Below, one piece after another: positions 10,806 to 22,852 of a stretch of DNA of 64,000 nt. The position numbers and the translations under genes are program-made. Numbering within the stretch: the stretch's first letter is position 1; each line of letters starts with the position of its first letter. Source of the stretch: Dendrolimus kikuchii (taxonomy: Eukaryota > Arthropoda > Insecta > Lepidoptera > Lasiocampidae); contig CM034391.1 in NCBI GenBank assembly GCA_019925095.2, positions 2,879,051 to 2,943,050 on the forward strand, read 5' to 3'. Below the pieces are notes generated by a model that saw nothing but the letters and a program-made list of their open reading frames with translations, was not told the origin of the DNA and searched no databases.

Positions 10806-11164
10806 GGCAGTATAGCATAGTTCGGAGACAAATTTGTGGTGATTGCGGCCAAAGAAACTGTAATCAAAATAATGCTTTCAGCATGGTTCTACCACGTCAA
10901 AAATTCTTTACGCTTCTCGCATGATACGGATTACTTACTATACCTGGTTCAATAAGAAAGTTATAATACAGAAAATCTATACATGTATTACATACTAGGA
11001 TATGCCTGCGACTTCGTCTACGCTTGAATTGAAATTCACGGGAGATTCCCGGCACACAATATACCGCAGTATTTAAAAAAGATGCTATCGTTTTAATGAA
11101 AACCGTGTCGGAATAAGCTAATTCTTACGCACTCGAACAAATACAAACCGGGGAAATCCCCGCG
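10806..11164. other. AT-rich DNA with Helitron-like fragments
   Basis: Contains short degraded stretches resembling Helitron bodies (for example CTGCGACTTCGTCTACGC near 11000). No gene seen. Confidence 0.35.
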
Positions 11165-11492
11165 GGATTTTTTTTATTTTTTTTTATTGCAGGAGTGCAG
11201 CAGGCAGGCAGATGGCCCACTTGATGGAAAGCCGTTACCATCGCCTATGGACATTAGCAACACCAAAGGTGCCACAAATGCGCTGCTGCTCTCTTAAAGG
11301 AGACTGGAACCTGGTCACTAATGCCGGAACACAACACAAGGTTGTTATGGCGGCATACTCTAGACCAAGGGTGGTCGCCATCCAGTCGGGCAAATGCCCT
11401 ACCACCTGGCTGTGGGTTGTTTAATCGCCTCTTACGACAGGCCGCCAGGCCGCAGGAAATTGTATTCTTTCTCCGTTCCTGTACAGATAGAA
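11165..11492 (-). repeat. Family A retroposon, full length
   Basis: Full family A copy on the minus strand with its A-tail seen as a T-run at 11168-11185. Confidence 0.75.
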
Positions 11493-11825
11493 TTCCCGCG
11501 ATAAAAATATCACACATTTTATAACATTAAATGTCCTATCCAGCAGTAAAAAATCAAATCGGAATTCGATTTATCTTTCTAATCTGGCCATATTAAATAA
11601 TTCCCAGAAAAATCCCCGCGGGATTACCAGGATAAAAAGTAGTGCAGAGTTTAAGTCTAAGAATTAGCTGACGAACAGCGAAAACCCCCATCGAAAACGG
11701 CCCAGTAGTTTGAATCCCGAACAAACAGACAAAAATCTAAAAAAAATTGCATCGTGTTTAGTTTTATAGCTCAATGTACAAACACGCCATGATTAGAATT
11801 TTGTAATATTATGGGTATATAATAT

Positions 11826-11935
11826 AACTACGTTTTAACCGTTTTAATCGCGGTAATTTATTTGATTTTTATTATTAAACCGTTAAAACGTAGTTTTATT
11901 ATGTATACTAGTCGCGAAAACTTAGGAAAAGATTA
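11826..11935. mobile_element. Penelope-like terminal remnant, inverted arms
   Basis: Two short inverted copies of the Penelope terminus (ACTACGTTTTAACCG and its complement) face each other around a ~35-bp centre. They are followed by the flank GTCGCGAAAACTTAGG, also seen at 33498-33513. The ribozyme segment is missing. Confidence 0.55.
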
Positions 11936-11954
11936 TATAAATAACACAGCGCAT

Positions 11955-12300
11955 TTTTTTTTTCATTGCAAGAGTTCAGCAGACAGACAGACGGCCCACG
12001 GAAAGCGGTTACCTTCGCCTATGGACATTTGCAACACCAAAGGTAGTACACATGCGCTGCTGCTCTCTTAAGGCTCACTGGAACCTGGTCACTAATGCCG
12101 GAACACAACTTAAGGTTGTTATGGCGACATGCTTTAGACCAGGGGCCATCCAGTCGAGCAAATGCCCTATCACCGGGGAAGGCGGAAGGAAGTATAAGCG
12201 TCGCCTTACAACGTGGTAACGCGACCAGCGTTTTGGGAACATTCCCAACTGACGATGATTTGGGACCCATTACTATTTGTAATTTTTGTCTTTTGTAAAT
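11955..12300 (-). repeat. Truncated family A copy joined to a LINE-like 3' fragment
   Basis: 11955-12175 is family A on the minus strand, lacking its 5' end. 12176-12290 on the plus strand reads like the end of a LINE protein (SVALQRGNATSVLGTFP). That identification rests on the motif alone. Confidence 0.5.
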
Positions 12301-12319
12301 TTATTTATATATATATATA

Positions 12320-13950
12320 CTAGAGTTTACCCCGCGGCTCCGCCGCGCGTCAAACTCTAGTGCGTACCTCTTGTTTTAAGAGCAGGCGTTAATACAGGAT
12401 ATATTGTATTGTATTTTTATGTTGGTGCTATTTGCCCTCGGAAGATTTACTTCATTTTATGTCGCAAACTATCCAATCTACCGTGATGAATAGAATCTAT
12501 GTCCATTTTCAGTATTCAGACAGATAGATCGAGCGAAAGTCGCATTTTTTTAAAGATTGTGAAAATTTGTATCTATAAACTTGATAAATGATTGGTACCC
12601 CATACAAACTTTAATACCTTATTTCAACCCGTTCTAGTTCTATTTATATAAATAAATATTGTGTAAACTACACGAACGACCAAAACTACTAAACATACTA
12701 AAACTGCCGAAACTACCAAATCTACCAACCAAAACTACTAAATCCACCAACCAAAACTACCACAACTACCTAAACTACCACAATTACCAAATCTACCAAT
12801 CAAAACTACCACAACTACCAAAACTACCACAATTACCAAATCTACCAATCAAAACTACCAAAATTAACAAAACTACCACAACTACCAAAACTACCACAAC
12901 TATTAAAACTACCACAACTACCAAAACTACTACAACTATCAAAACTACCACAACTACCAAAACTACCACAATTACCAAATCTACCAATCAAAACTACCAC
13001 AACTACCAAAGTCACCACAACTAATAAAACTACCACAACTACCAAAACTACCACAACTACCAAAACTACCACAACTATCAAAACTACCACAATTACCAAA
13101 ACAACCGACTATACCAAATCGACCAACCAAAACTACCACAACTATCAAAACTACCACAACTACCAAAATAACCGAATCTACCAACGAAAACTACTATAAC
13201 TACCAAATCTACAAACCAAAACTACCATAACTACCACTACAACCAAAACTACCCAAACTATCAAATCCACCAATCAAAAGTACCACAACTACCTAAACTA
13301 CCACAATTACCAAATCTACCAATCAAAACCATCACAACTACCTAAACTACCACAATTACCAAATCTACCAATCAAAACTACCAAAACTACCACAACTACC
13401 AATACTACTACTACTACCTACCAAAACTACCACAACTACCGAAACTGCCAAATCTACAAACCAAAACTACCACAACTACCAAATCTACTGAAACTACCAA
13501 ATCTACAAAATAAAAGTACCACAACTACCAGCATAAACTACCGAAAATAGCAAAACTACCACAACTACCAAAACTGCCAAACAAAACTACCTAAACGACC
13601 AAATTGACCAAAATAAACAAAATGACGAAAATGGCAAACCACAAATAAAAAACCTATCCTAGTTTCCGAAATAAACTTTACATAAATCTATCCCAAAATC
13701 TATCCCAGTATCCGGGATGAAAAGTATCCCATGGCCACCCTCGGTATTCAAATTACATATGTACCGAGTATCAGCCAAATCGGTCCAATAGTCTTTCCAT
13801 AAAAGGATAACAAACAGAGAGACAAATATACTTTTACGGAAAAATATACTTTTATCCCGGAAACTATCCCAGTTTTTCCGGGACAGACAGACAGACAGAC
13901 AGACAGACATCCTATGTTCATTACTTTCGCATTTATAATATTAATAGGGA
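12320..13950 (-). mobile_element. Helitron-like element with a ~930-bp internal minisatellite
   Basis: Minus strand: begins TCCCTATTAATATTATAAAT (13950 inward) and ends with CGCGGC/GCCGCG inside ACTAGAGTTT/AAACTCTAGT arms, finishing CTAG at 12320. Host A and T flank it. A (GACA)n run lies near 13882-13908. Most of the interior is a tandem array (12690-13620). A related element starts near 63706. Confidence 0.75.
12690..13620. repeat. Minisatellite, 9/18-bp period (ACTACCAAA / ACTACCACA)
   Basis: About 930 bp of imperfect repeats of ACTACCACA and ACTACCAAA, often alternating as an 18-mer, with variants such as ATTACCAAATCTACCAATC. The long Thr/Lys/Asn-rich and Val-rich open frames across it are consequences of the repeat, not genes. 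Confidence 0.9.
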
Positions 13951-13975
13951 TATATATATACAGATAGACAGACAG

Positions 13976-14107
<132 letters not shown>

Positions 14108-14330
14108 CTAGCTGTCCCGGCAGACGTCGTCCTGCCCGGAAATGCTTCAATCGATATGCCGACAGCAGCGCCACCTACCGGTTCCAATTATTGTGAACCA
14201 ACTCAGAAACCTTCTTTGGCTCATGCACAACAACTTTGCTAAAGATCATCACATGATCAAATGTATAGTTTACGATTCTATAAACGACATACAGACAAAC
14301 ATTCATTTTTACCCTCCCATAGGAAGTTAT
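14108..14330 (-). mobile_element. Helitron-like 3' end, second family
   Basis: On the minus strand it ends GGGACAGCTAG with CTAG at 14108-14111 and host A before it. It shares the CGCCACCTACCGGTT segment with the family at 10002. The other end was not located. Confidence 0.55.
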
Positions 14331-14737
14331 CACTTCAATAAAAGAGAAAATATTATATTATGGGTATTTACTGCAAAATACTTTAAACAATGTGTCTGTT
14401 AACATATCGGTCTACAAGTGAATCATTACAGGGACTTATTTCATAAAACCACAGCCTACGTGACATTTGGTAAATTGTCTTACGCAACATTGGCTGGAGG
14501 GGAATCATCCTTTAATGTAGGAGCTTTTATAGTAGGTATGATAATTCTCTTATCATTTTCTAGAGCTTTGTAATTCTCGAAAGTACATAAATAAGTACTA
14601 AGCTTAATAAATAAGTATTGATTACGAGGATATTTATTAAAAAAGGGTTTAAAAATAAGAATATTTATGAAGACGGTGTGAACTTTAATGACATTTATAA
14701 GGTTTTCTCAAAATGTAATATAATAATTGCGCGACTA
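14331..14737. other. AT-rich intergenic DNA, nothing recognised
   Basis: No supported gene or repeat. Confidence 0.45.
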
Positions 14738-14930
14738 CGAGCCGTAGTAACTCAGTGGTTAGCTCATTCGCCTATCTAAAGGTGTGGGTTCGAATCCTGG
14801 CTGAAAAGCATGGATTAGGGAGCTTAGAAGCCTTATTGGCTTGGCTTATATGAGAAGGAAAACAACTTGAAGAAACCTGCACATCAAAATAACCGTTGTA
14901 TCTAGTGTTGCCAAATGTGTTCGTAAAAAA
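14738..14930 (+). repeat. tRNA-derived SINE (SINE-2)
   Basis: Starts near GAGCCGTAGTAACTCAGTGG (A box) and has GGGTTCGAATCC (B box). Related to the copy at 1291. Confidence 0.6.
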
Positions 14931-14940
14931 AACCAGTCAA

Positions 14941-15227
14941 TTTTTTTTTTTATTTAATTTATTTGGGTAACATACAATAATTATAATTCTTACAATATAA
15001 AAGGTGCTAAAAATGCGCTGCTACTCTCTTAAGGGAGCCTGGAACCTGGTCACTAATTCCGGAATACAAATCAAGGCTGTTATGGCGACATACTTTAGAC
15101 CAGGGGTGGTAGCCATCCAGTCGGGCAAATGCCTACCACCTGGCTGTAGGTTGTTTTGTCGCCTCTTACGACAGGCCGCCCGACCGCAGGAAATTGTATT
15201 CTTTCTCCGTTCCTGCACGGATAAATA
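14941..15227 (-). repeat. Family A retroposon with internal deletion
   Basis: Family A on the minus strand. The segment between the T-run and the CTAAAAATGCGCTGCTAC stretch is replaced by about 40 bp of AT-rich DNA. Confidence 0.65.
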
Positions 15228-15679
15228 TCTTAGCGTATATCCCGGTTGCGTTTAGTCCGTCCGTTGCGAAGTCAACGTCGAAAAAATATAAAAATTGAAC
15301 ATCGAGCTCCGCAGTGGATGTTTATGACGTAACCGGGATTTAACGCCATGATCTCTTAGAAACATATCGTCAAGAAAATGCACATTAGCATGCAAACCGT
15401 TACCTTCGCGTCGTGGTCTCAGACATACCTTGGCTCGCCGTGAACCCAACTTTGAATATTTATCAAGCGCTTTCCAAAGAAACGCGTTTTACACGTGCAT
15501 TCGAAAAATGACCCAAATAACCGTGAGAATGGAACCTAGTAGCTTCGAGGGATTGCTTATTTTTAGTTGAAAATTATAGAATGAAGAACTATACTATTGT
15601 TTTTAAGTTAAGTTTAGTACTAAGAATGTTTCAACTTGTAACTTTAGAGCGTGTAAGCCCGAAACTGCAGAATTTTTAG
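15228..15679. other. Intergenic DNA, one short repeat-like stretch
   Basis: The stretch CCGGGATTTAACGCC near 15330 resembles one at 45740-45755 (CCGGGATTTAACAC), suggesting a shared degraded element. No gene. Confidence 0.35.
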
Positions 15680-16080
15680 GAGGATCGCTATAGAAAACTA
15701 TCCACATACGAACTACGAGGAACCACTCGGCGACTACTCTCTGCTGGGAGTGATTCACCTAATATACCAATCACCAATTTGTGGATCACGCGACATTTAC
15801 GTGTTAACAATGCGATGTTCACTGGTTGACACAGCGGGCTCCAACTTGAGCCCATCGTAGGGCCGATCGATTCACTGGGGAGCCTGGTCAAGACTATGCT
15901 CTCAGCGACGATCATTAGAAGGCGGTTACATCCTTTTGCGAGGCGGTTATGTATCACAAGGAGGCCGCCGAGAAAGAAAGGGAGAGTGTTATGCATACGA
16001 TCTCCGAACGCCTTCGTCCCCTGATTCGATCACAGGAGCCTAACCTCTGTTGGTGAAGTTGGTCTCTCTGCTTCCCGCAG
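15680..16080 (+). mobile_element. Degraded R1-clade LINE C-terminal remnant
   Basis: Frames around 15845-15985 read LEPIVGPIDSLGSLVKTML and, in another frame, FCEAVMYHKEAAEKERE. These match the C-terminus of the two R1-clade elements here (FELETHVGPVDSLCDLVKAM; FCETVMSLKEAAERDRE). Frameshifts and stops show an old copy. Confidence 0.65.
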
Positions 16081-16754
16081 TGATCAAAGCTTAATGCGCG
16101 GATGAATATGAGACAAACACGTTTTAGCCTTCATTTTCTTCCAACATAAGCGCGGGTATGGGCCGCAGGTTTAGGTTTAGCGGGGTAGTTGGGAACGTCT
16201 TTACCAGAGTCCTCGCACACGCTGCGCGGCGCTTCTCACTGCGGATTGGTCCTCTCCCCATCAAATGGATCCAATATGGTACGAAAAGTATTCCCCTTCC
16301 GTTATAAAAAAAAAAAGTGGCGTCCACCCACGGACGGCGGTGCTTATGGATGCGAGGTGGCTCTAATGAGCTAAGATTTCAACTTTCTGTAAAATCTAAT
16401 TTCTTTGATAACCCTGATCTAGAATTTTTGGACCGATCTTGTTTTCCTGTTATATTCTTATAAGTTTTCGTAGTTCGGTGCAACCAATGTCAAATTTGTA
16501 AGCATTGCTGATTCACTATGAGTTTACAAACTTATGATATTAGAAACTCGTGTCATTTCCATTTATCTCAAGGCAATGCTTAGGAATCAACGTCAAATAT
16601 GTTATCATTGAGTTGTACAGCCTTTTATGACTTTCAGTACGGATAAAATCGTATTAACTTGTCAATAAAATTTATCTGTATCTATACAGCAGGTATAATA
16701 TTATTGTGTATTATTGTAAGGAGCTAGTAATATTAATAATAATTCCATGTTCCC
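16081..16754. other. Intergenic DNA, nothing recognised
   Basis: No supported gene. Short open frames on both strands at 16124-16374 lack recognisable features. Confidence 0.4.
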
Positions 16755-17395
16755 TGAACATTGCGACGGGCAGACGCCATAGTCCCCATATTCCAAGACC
16801 CCTAGTACCACTAGCACTTCACCCCAATAGCCCGGTACTTCTTGTCCTTATTTCCCACAATAGTCCTACACTGGCCGGGGCTTGTCCTTGGGGCAGTATT
16901 ATAGAATGTAGACAGAGATAATCGCCGGTCAGTATCACGCCACATTTACATTAAATTTGATAAGGGGCTTCTACGTGCTGCCCTCCTATGGCCTCGCGCA
17001 AGCCCTCCAAATATCCGGGCCATTTTTATGGCCCGTGGTCTTGAAAGATATACAGTAATAATATTCAAGTAGCTACTGCTTTTGATTTTTATTAACCCTT
17101 GTATGTCTCACATACCACGGGCCATAAAAATATCTCGGACTTTTGGAGGATTTACGTGGGGCCATGGGAAGGCCAACACGTAGAGGCCCCTTGACAAATT
17201 TAATGTAAATGTGGCGTGACACTGACCGGTGAATATCCCTGTCTACACCATATAGTAATGTACCCAAGGACAAGCGTAGGTCAGTGTAGGACTAGTGTAA
17301 GAAATGAGAACAAAAGGTACCGGGCTATTGGGATGAACTGCTAATGGAACTAGGGATCTGGGACTATGGGGACTATGGCGTTTGTCCGTCGTAAT
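16755..17395. repeat. Large imperfect inverted repeat (~290-bp arms)
   Basis: Left arm (about 16755-17040) and right arm (about 17100-17395) are inverted copies with scattered mismatches. Landmarks: GACGCCATAGTCCCCATA pairs with CTATGGGGACTATGGCGT; ATTTACATTAAATTTG with AAATTTAATGTAAAT; GGGCCATTTTTATGGCCCG with the complementary CGGGCCATAAAAAT. About 60 bp separates the arms. No gene recognised; could be a fold-back element or a duplicated inverted TE piece. Confidence 0.7.
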
Positions 17396-18879
17396 GTTCG
17401 TGAAACATGGTCAAAATGGACAAACGGTGACTCGCCACTCTCTGCAAGGGCGCCTAAAAATGCCTTACAAGATTGACGTAGGGCAACATGGGTGTGAGTG
17501 GCTACGGGGTGCGGAGAGGTGGGCTGCAGGTTAACCGAAACTACTTCCGAAGTTAGGCCATTTGTCACTTCCACCCCTGAAGCTTGAGTCTTAGCTCTAG
17601 CGATCTCCATTACGTACAGGTTGGCTAAGGTAAGCATGGTGATGAGGATCTTGCCTTGGCCCCCAGGAGTCGGGTACGAGGTGTCACTACTCACTTAAGG
17701 CTTCGCCAAAAGCCCTCCTGCGGGAACCCTTATTGTTATTTAGCGTAATTAAAGAGTTAGAAATTCCGAAGATTCTTATGAATATTGGACCTAAGAACAT
17801 ATTGAATTCATTTAAAAATAAAAACTGACTGTCTCGGCCTGTAAATTCTCATCGGATTTTGACTGTATATCTTCAGAACTTTACAAACTGACTAAAATTT
17901 TTATCGAAATCTGTTGAGCCGTTTCGGAGTTCATTCGACACAAATCAGACGGACCGGCAGATAAAAATTCTAAAACATATCATTTTATGATTGTGCATCA
18001 TATATCATAGAAGATCTTGTACATTCGAGTTCATTAATACTAATAGACATTGCACAGGATTCAAAATATTGTAAGCATTAGAATGTTACCAAAATATGCT
18101 TACAATCTGTAGATCATTAAATATCATCAATAATATACCCCTGGACTCTTTACAATAATTTATAACCAGCCATATAAGCAAATATAACTCAATGCTAGGA
18201 CCTAGGATCCAAAAATATCAGCCAATTCCTCATATTGATATCCTATACTTGTGGAAATGTCATTCAAATAGTCTTTGTATAAAATAGTCTTGACAAAGCA
18301 GTTTAAACGTAAATAGTAGAATTCAAAATATTTATAAATCCATCCACTGGTCATGTAATTATGATCATAATACATACATATTATTGACCGGAAATTGTTT
18401 ATATAAATTAATCTAATAGTTAACCACAAATGATTAATATATTTGATTGTAAGGATATTTCGTAATATTCTAATGCTTACAGTATTTTGAATCCTTTACA
18501 AGCTGTCTATACATATAATAAAACTGTAGAGGTCGAATATCTGTACATTGAAAAAAAAATTATAAACCAAGTCAGGGGGATGTGAGAATGGTAAATAGAA
18601 GTCATTGCGATTCTTTTCAAATTTTTTGTTTTTCTGTTTGTCTGTCTGTTTGTACGGGCTAATCTCCAAAACGACTGGAGCGATTTAAATGAAATTTTGA
18701 TTGGTTGTAGCTTATATCTCTGGTCACCATATAGGATACTTTTGATCCCGAAAAATGTAAGAGTTCCCGTGGGATAGTTAAAAAGCTTATTATACAACTT
18801 ATGCACCTAATTAAGTATTGATATTGCCGGTATCATCATGCAATAAAACAATTTATAAATTAAAAAACAATTAGGCTAT
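17396..18879. other. Intergenic DNA with weak Helitron-like stretches
   Basis: 17396-17700 adjoins the inverted repeat and has an open minus-strand frame (to 17694) I do not recognise. 17830-17980 and 18630-18780 resemble degraded Helitron bodies (GGGCTAATCTCCAAAACGAC). A direct sequence TTCAAAATATTGTAAGCATT at 18061 recurs inverted near 18470. Confidence 0.4.
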
Positions 18880-19002
18880 ATATCATCACGCTAAGACCAA
18901 TAGGAGCGGAGCACCAATGAAGAATGTTTTATAATCGGGAGGTTTTTTTTAACTTACTTTTTTTTACTATTCCACGTAGACGAAGTCGCGGGCAGAAGCT
19001 AG
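18880..19002 (+). mobile_element. Helitron-like 3' end
   Basis: Body segment TATATATCATCACGCTAAGA through a GC hairpin (ACGAAGTCGCGGGC) to AGCTAG at 19002, with T following. 5'-truncated copy of the first Helitron family. Confidence 0.65.
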
Positions 19003-20003
19003 TGCTTATATATTAATGAACTCGACTGTACCTACATATCGTTCTAGAGTGTGGCTAAAATAATTTAGCGAGGGAAAAGCCGATTTAGGACTAATCGCCC
19101 TGGGGGTTGTGGGTTGCTTCATGTTGGAGTGGCACTAGTACTAGTAGTAAAGCCCCTCGGTGTTCCTTCGGCTGTCAGAGCTACAGGAAATATGGAAGCT
19201 CGACCAATTCCGCATGGCTGGCAAGTGCCAGCAAGGTGCCCCTGAGGCCACAGCCACTGTCCGGGGGAAGCATAACCTCGGCGTCATTCCTCTTCTAGTA
19301 TGTGGCCAAACCCAATTAGTAAAACGTTCTTGCAATACTCGTTGTTTTTTTTTTTAACATATACGGACTCGGGTTCCGTACCTTTTTTACTACTTAATTT
19401 CTATGATAAATTTTAGAGTCCATACAAGCTTATTGTTTACTTTTGTTACTGTGTGTGACATTAATTTAGTGATTTTTATGTTGTGGTGTACCTTAAGAAT
19501 AACTTATTATATTAATTTATCCTATTTTTAATACTAAACTTATACTAATGTAGAGTGTATCTGTTACATGCTGGTGTTGTGAGGAAGTGCATGTGCAGTG
19601 TTGGCCTTATATCTATACTTATATATAGTCCTATCTAGTGCCATGTGTGTTGGTTTTTTCTTTTCTGTGTCTGGGTTATTAATTTTTAGGCTCTTTGTGT
19701 GTCTTGGTTTGTTTGTGAAGTGTGCGTGTAATGCAATGCGATGGTAGTGCGCGTTGGTTTGAGTATGTGTATACTCGTTGTATAGTGAAGGAATAAATAT
19801 GTATTATTCTGTTTGCGAATCAAAACATATAAACATATTGTTCCAATATTTGTAGTCTTCGCCTGTAGCGATGTAAAACTTTTTTGTGTTTGACCCATAT
19901 ATAAAGATTATCCCAACGGAATATATTATAAGGTCAACTATGTCGGTTGCTTTATGTTACGAATATCCTCATTTTGAAATTTATCCATCAAGAACGCTTT
20001 ATG
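19003..20003. other. Intergenic DNA, nothing firmly recognised
   Basis: 19100-19350 is GC-richer and open in several frames. It may be a retroelement fragment, but no motif identifies it. Confidence 0.35.
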
Positions 20004-20460
20004 GATATATGGATTTCCATACGCTCACGTATGGAAGCGAGAGTTGGGTATGGAAGAGAGAGCATGAAAGTAGAGTAAACGCGGTCGAGATGCGAGCACT
20101 GCGCAAAATCTGCGGAGTGACGCTCGCGGACCGCGTTCGTAATACCGAAGTAAGAGAGACAGTCGGTCTGAACATGTGGAAAGAATGCATGATGAAAGAA
20201 TGACTAAACAGATATACAATGCAAAAGTGGATGGATGCAGAAGTCGTGGAAGGCCACGACACACCTTCCATGATCAAATTGATCGTGTACTAGCAGAAGG
20301 TGATGTCAGGAGCCTTAAGAACAGACGAGCTTGCATGACAAGAGTTATGAATGTCAAAGAAGCAAGTGAGGTGTGTAAGAATAAGCCTAAATGGCACTCT
20401 GTTGTTCATGCCTACCCCACAAGGGAACTGGCGTGAAGTTATATATGTATGTATGTATGT
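20004..20460 (+). mobile_element. RTE-like LINE 3' end, 14-bp TSD, internal deletion
   Basis: Same family as 54827-55463. Flanked by AAGAACGCTTTATG at 19990-20003 and 20461-20474, and ends in (ATGT)n. About 65 bases coding for the segment before LRWFGHVERM are deleted, breaking the frame. Confidence 0.85.
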
Positions 20461-20474
20461 AAGAACGCTTTATG

Positions 20475-20989
20475 CTCCGACCATAGATCGCTGAGCGATT
20501 TTGAATTTGTGGACCAATCCTGCCGTCCATGTCTAGATACGTCTTAACCCCGTAAGTCAGAACAGAGATGACGATTCCTGAATATTCAAGTTTCAAAAAC
20601 AATTTTCCAGCTGAGTGGAACACCTCGAGTAAGTTCTAACCGAAGTAGATCGCTGGTAGAACTAGTAACATAATATTATACCGCAGATATCACCTTGGTT
20701 TCAAGTGGGTATTATAAAACGCTGTACATAAAGTATACCATCAATGTCCGAGATATCGAAACTTACATGATAAGATAATGCATTTCTAGAGAAATCAATT
20801 TACTAATATAGGTAAGATGACTTGTACAATTATAGGTTTTTCCTTAGAAATATAAGAATTCCTTTGAATTTTGGTACTACAACACACGCGATTAATTACA
20901 CTAATGATATGGAAATGTCTTAAACGAATTAGGGAATATCTATAGTTATAGTTAGTTATAGATATTAAATATAATTAGAAAATATTGAA
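20475..20989. other. Intergenic DNA, nothing recognised
   Basis: No supported gene or repeat. Confidence 0.45.
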
Positions 20990-21415
20990 AAATAAAAATT
21001 TAGAACCCGATTCCAGCGCCACCTACCGGGTCTAATTGTGAGTCTAAACCACTCCGAAACCCACTCAAACACACATAAAATTTCATCGAAGGCTACGTTC
21101 CATTAGACACTCACAACAACCACGTTCACGACCGCGATTTTGCCCGTTCCACTTGCTTGCCGGCATTACAATCGTAAAACCAAGTGGAACGGTTATGCGA
21201 CCCAACTATTGAGATGGGTCGTTGTGAGCGTTGTATGATCGAAAACGATGACGTCATTACTGACGTTTTCGTCACGACCACAACGACCGCGGTCGCCTTG
21301 TGGAACGGCTAACGGAGAATTTTGGGCATTGTGAGCTACTAATGGAACGCCCTGAAAATCGTAGAACCCTATTCCAGCGCCAAATATTCTGTTTAGATTG
21401 ATGGGTTATATTATT
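20990..21415 (-). mobile_element. Helitron-like (second family) fragment interrupted by a MITE
   Basis: The motif CAGCGCCACCTACCGG (minus-sense Helitron family of 10002) appears at 21014 and again in decayed form at 21375. A ~260-bp inverted-terminal element (21088-21356) lies between. Confidence 0.5.
21088..21356. mobile_element. MITE with GTTCCA termini (copy 1)
   Basis: Ends are imperfect inverted repeats: AGGCTACGTTCCATTAG at left; the right end read backwards is CAGGGCGTTCCATTAG. A second copy lies at 48120-48375 with the same interior landmarks (GATGACGTCATTA, CCACAACGACCGCGGTCGCC). Non-coding. Superfamily uncertain; the second copy has flanking TTA trinucleotides, compatible with PIF/Harbinger. 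Confidence 0.65.
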
Positions 21416-21448
21416 GAAGTTTTAGTGGGTATCCCTAACTTTTATATA

Positions 21449-21625
21449 TATACATACATACATACATACATAACTTCACGCCAGTTCCCTTGTGGGGTAG
21501 ACCCGAACAACAGAGCCCCATTCAGGCTTATTCTTACACACCTTACTTGCTTCTTTGACATTCATAACTCTTGTCATGCACGCTCGTCTGTTCTTAAGGC
21601 TCCTGACATCACCTTCTGCTAGTAT
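21449..21625 (-). mobile_element. RTE-like LINE 3' tip, 9-bp TSD
   Basis: Minus strand: last ~150 bases of the RTE-like family followed by (ATGT)n. TTTTATATA flanks it at 21440-21448 and 21626-21634. Confidence 0.75.
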
Positions 21626-21747
21626 TTTTATATAGTCTATATTAATCAGGGATAATGTAGTATTCGAATTGTGAAAGAATTTTTGAAACCGGACCAGTGG
21701 TTTTTGAGTTTATTCGTTACAAAAATACAAATCTTTCCTCTTTATAA

Positions 21748-21913
21748 TCTATGTATATATAATTGAAATCCACGTATATAGTGACGCATCACGATCTCAG
21801 GAACTATAATACCTATAGACTTGAAATTTGGCATGGACCTTCCTTTCGCCAAGTAGAGGTCAGCTAAGAACGGATTTTACGGCACGCGAAGCGGGCGGGT
21901 AGTAATCAGCTAG
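21748..21913 (+). mobile_element. Short Helitron-like element
   Basis: Starts TCTATGTATATATAATTG after host A and ends GGGTAGTAATCAGCTAG before host T. Only 166 bp. Confidence 0.55.
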
Positions 21914-22307
21914 TATTAGTATAGACATGTAAACAGAATGTAACTAAAATTTTGATCAAACATTTATCTTTAAAAAAATCAAAGTATACTTAATTACTAA
22001 GATGTTGTAGCTACCACTAATCCATGACTAATAAGTAGTCTTTATTTTATACATCTCATTGCATATTTCTTTCTTTGATTCCAAAAATATGTAGCGTCAC
22101 GTACGCTCACAGATTTTAAACATGATAAACACCACGTATCAGCGTATGAAATGATCACACCAGTAAACCTGTATTATTATTTACCACGCCAATTAGACAG
22201 GGACTCCTACGCTTACACAGCCTAGTTAGTCTTAGTGTGATCATCAAGACAGCTTCAACAAATATAACTTATAGAATTGATGTCGGTTCTGTGTGTTAGA
22301 GCATCGC
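21914..22307. other. AT-rich intergenic DNA, nothing recognised
   Basis: No supported gene or repeat. Confidence 0.45.
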
Positions 22308-22320
22308 TGTGAAAACTACT

Positions 22321-22852
22321 AACTAACTCCGTTGGCTCAGTGACCCAAAATACATCTTGGCCTCCGAATCGAGAACACGCCACCTGTTTATGTATTGTGC
22401 GATTTCTTGCCAGTTATGAGCTTGAAACTCACACAGGTCAGCCTCCACCGGTACTTGGGGTGACCGACTGGACGTCGCCCATCCGATAGTCCTAAATAGG
22501 CCCTCCTCACGCTTCGATCTTCTCCCATCCGTTCCACGTGACCAAGCCAAAGGAGGCGGTGAGATTTTATCTCTACTATTATGTTAGGCTCGGCCACGAG
22601 ATTTTCAACTTCGACGTTGGTGCGGACCCTCCAGCTGCCATCGTCTCTCCTTATTGGGCCCGAAATCTTACGGAGAACCTTTCTTTCAACCGCTATCAAC
22701 TGGTTCTCTTCCTTTAAGGTAAGCGTCCAGGCTTCGCAACCGTACATCAGGATGGACCGGATGCCGGTTTTATAAATCCTGATTTTGGTGTTCCTGCCGG
22801 GACCACTACGGTATATAAGGCTGCGCAGCACCTCAGGCCGTTCTGAATACGT
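22321..22852 (-). mobile_element. LINE ORF2 C-terminal fragment, 13-bp TSD, frameshifted
   Basis: Minus strand encodes YGCEAWTLTLKEE, VLRKISGP, RLLWLGHVERM and GRRPVGHPKYRW. After a frameshift it continues LCEFQAHNWQEIA to a C-terminal FGSLSQRS. This is the tail of a LINE protein distinct from the RTE-like family at 54827. TGTGAAAACTACT flanks it at 22308-22320 and 22853-22865. The 3' end is an AGTT-type short repeat rather than poly(A). Confidence 0.8.

Noticed and set aside
12659..13184. Long Thr/Lys-rich and Val-rich open frames on both strands
   Set aside because: They follow from the 9-bp minisatellite (a multiple of three keeps frames open). No start context, splice or protein features.
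12690..13620. CRISPR-like array
   Set aside because: The repeats are contiguous 9/18-bp units without unique spacers, and the genome is eukaryotic.
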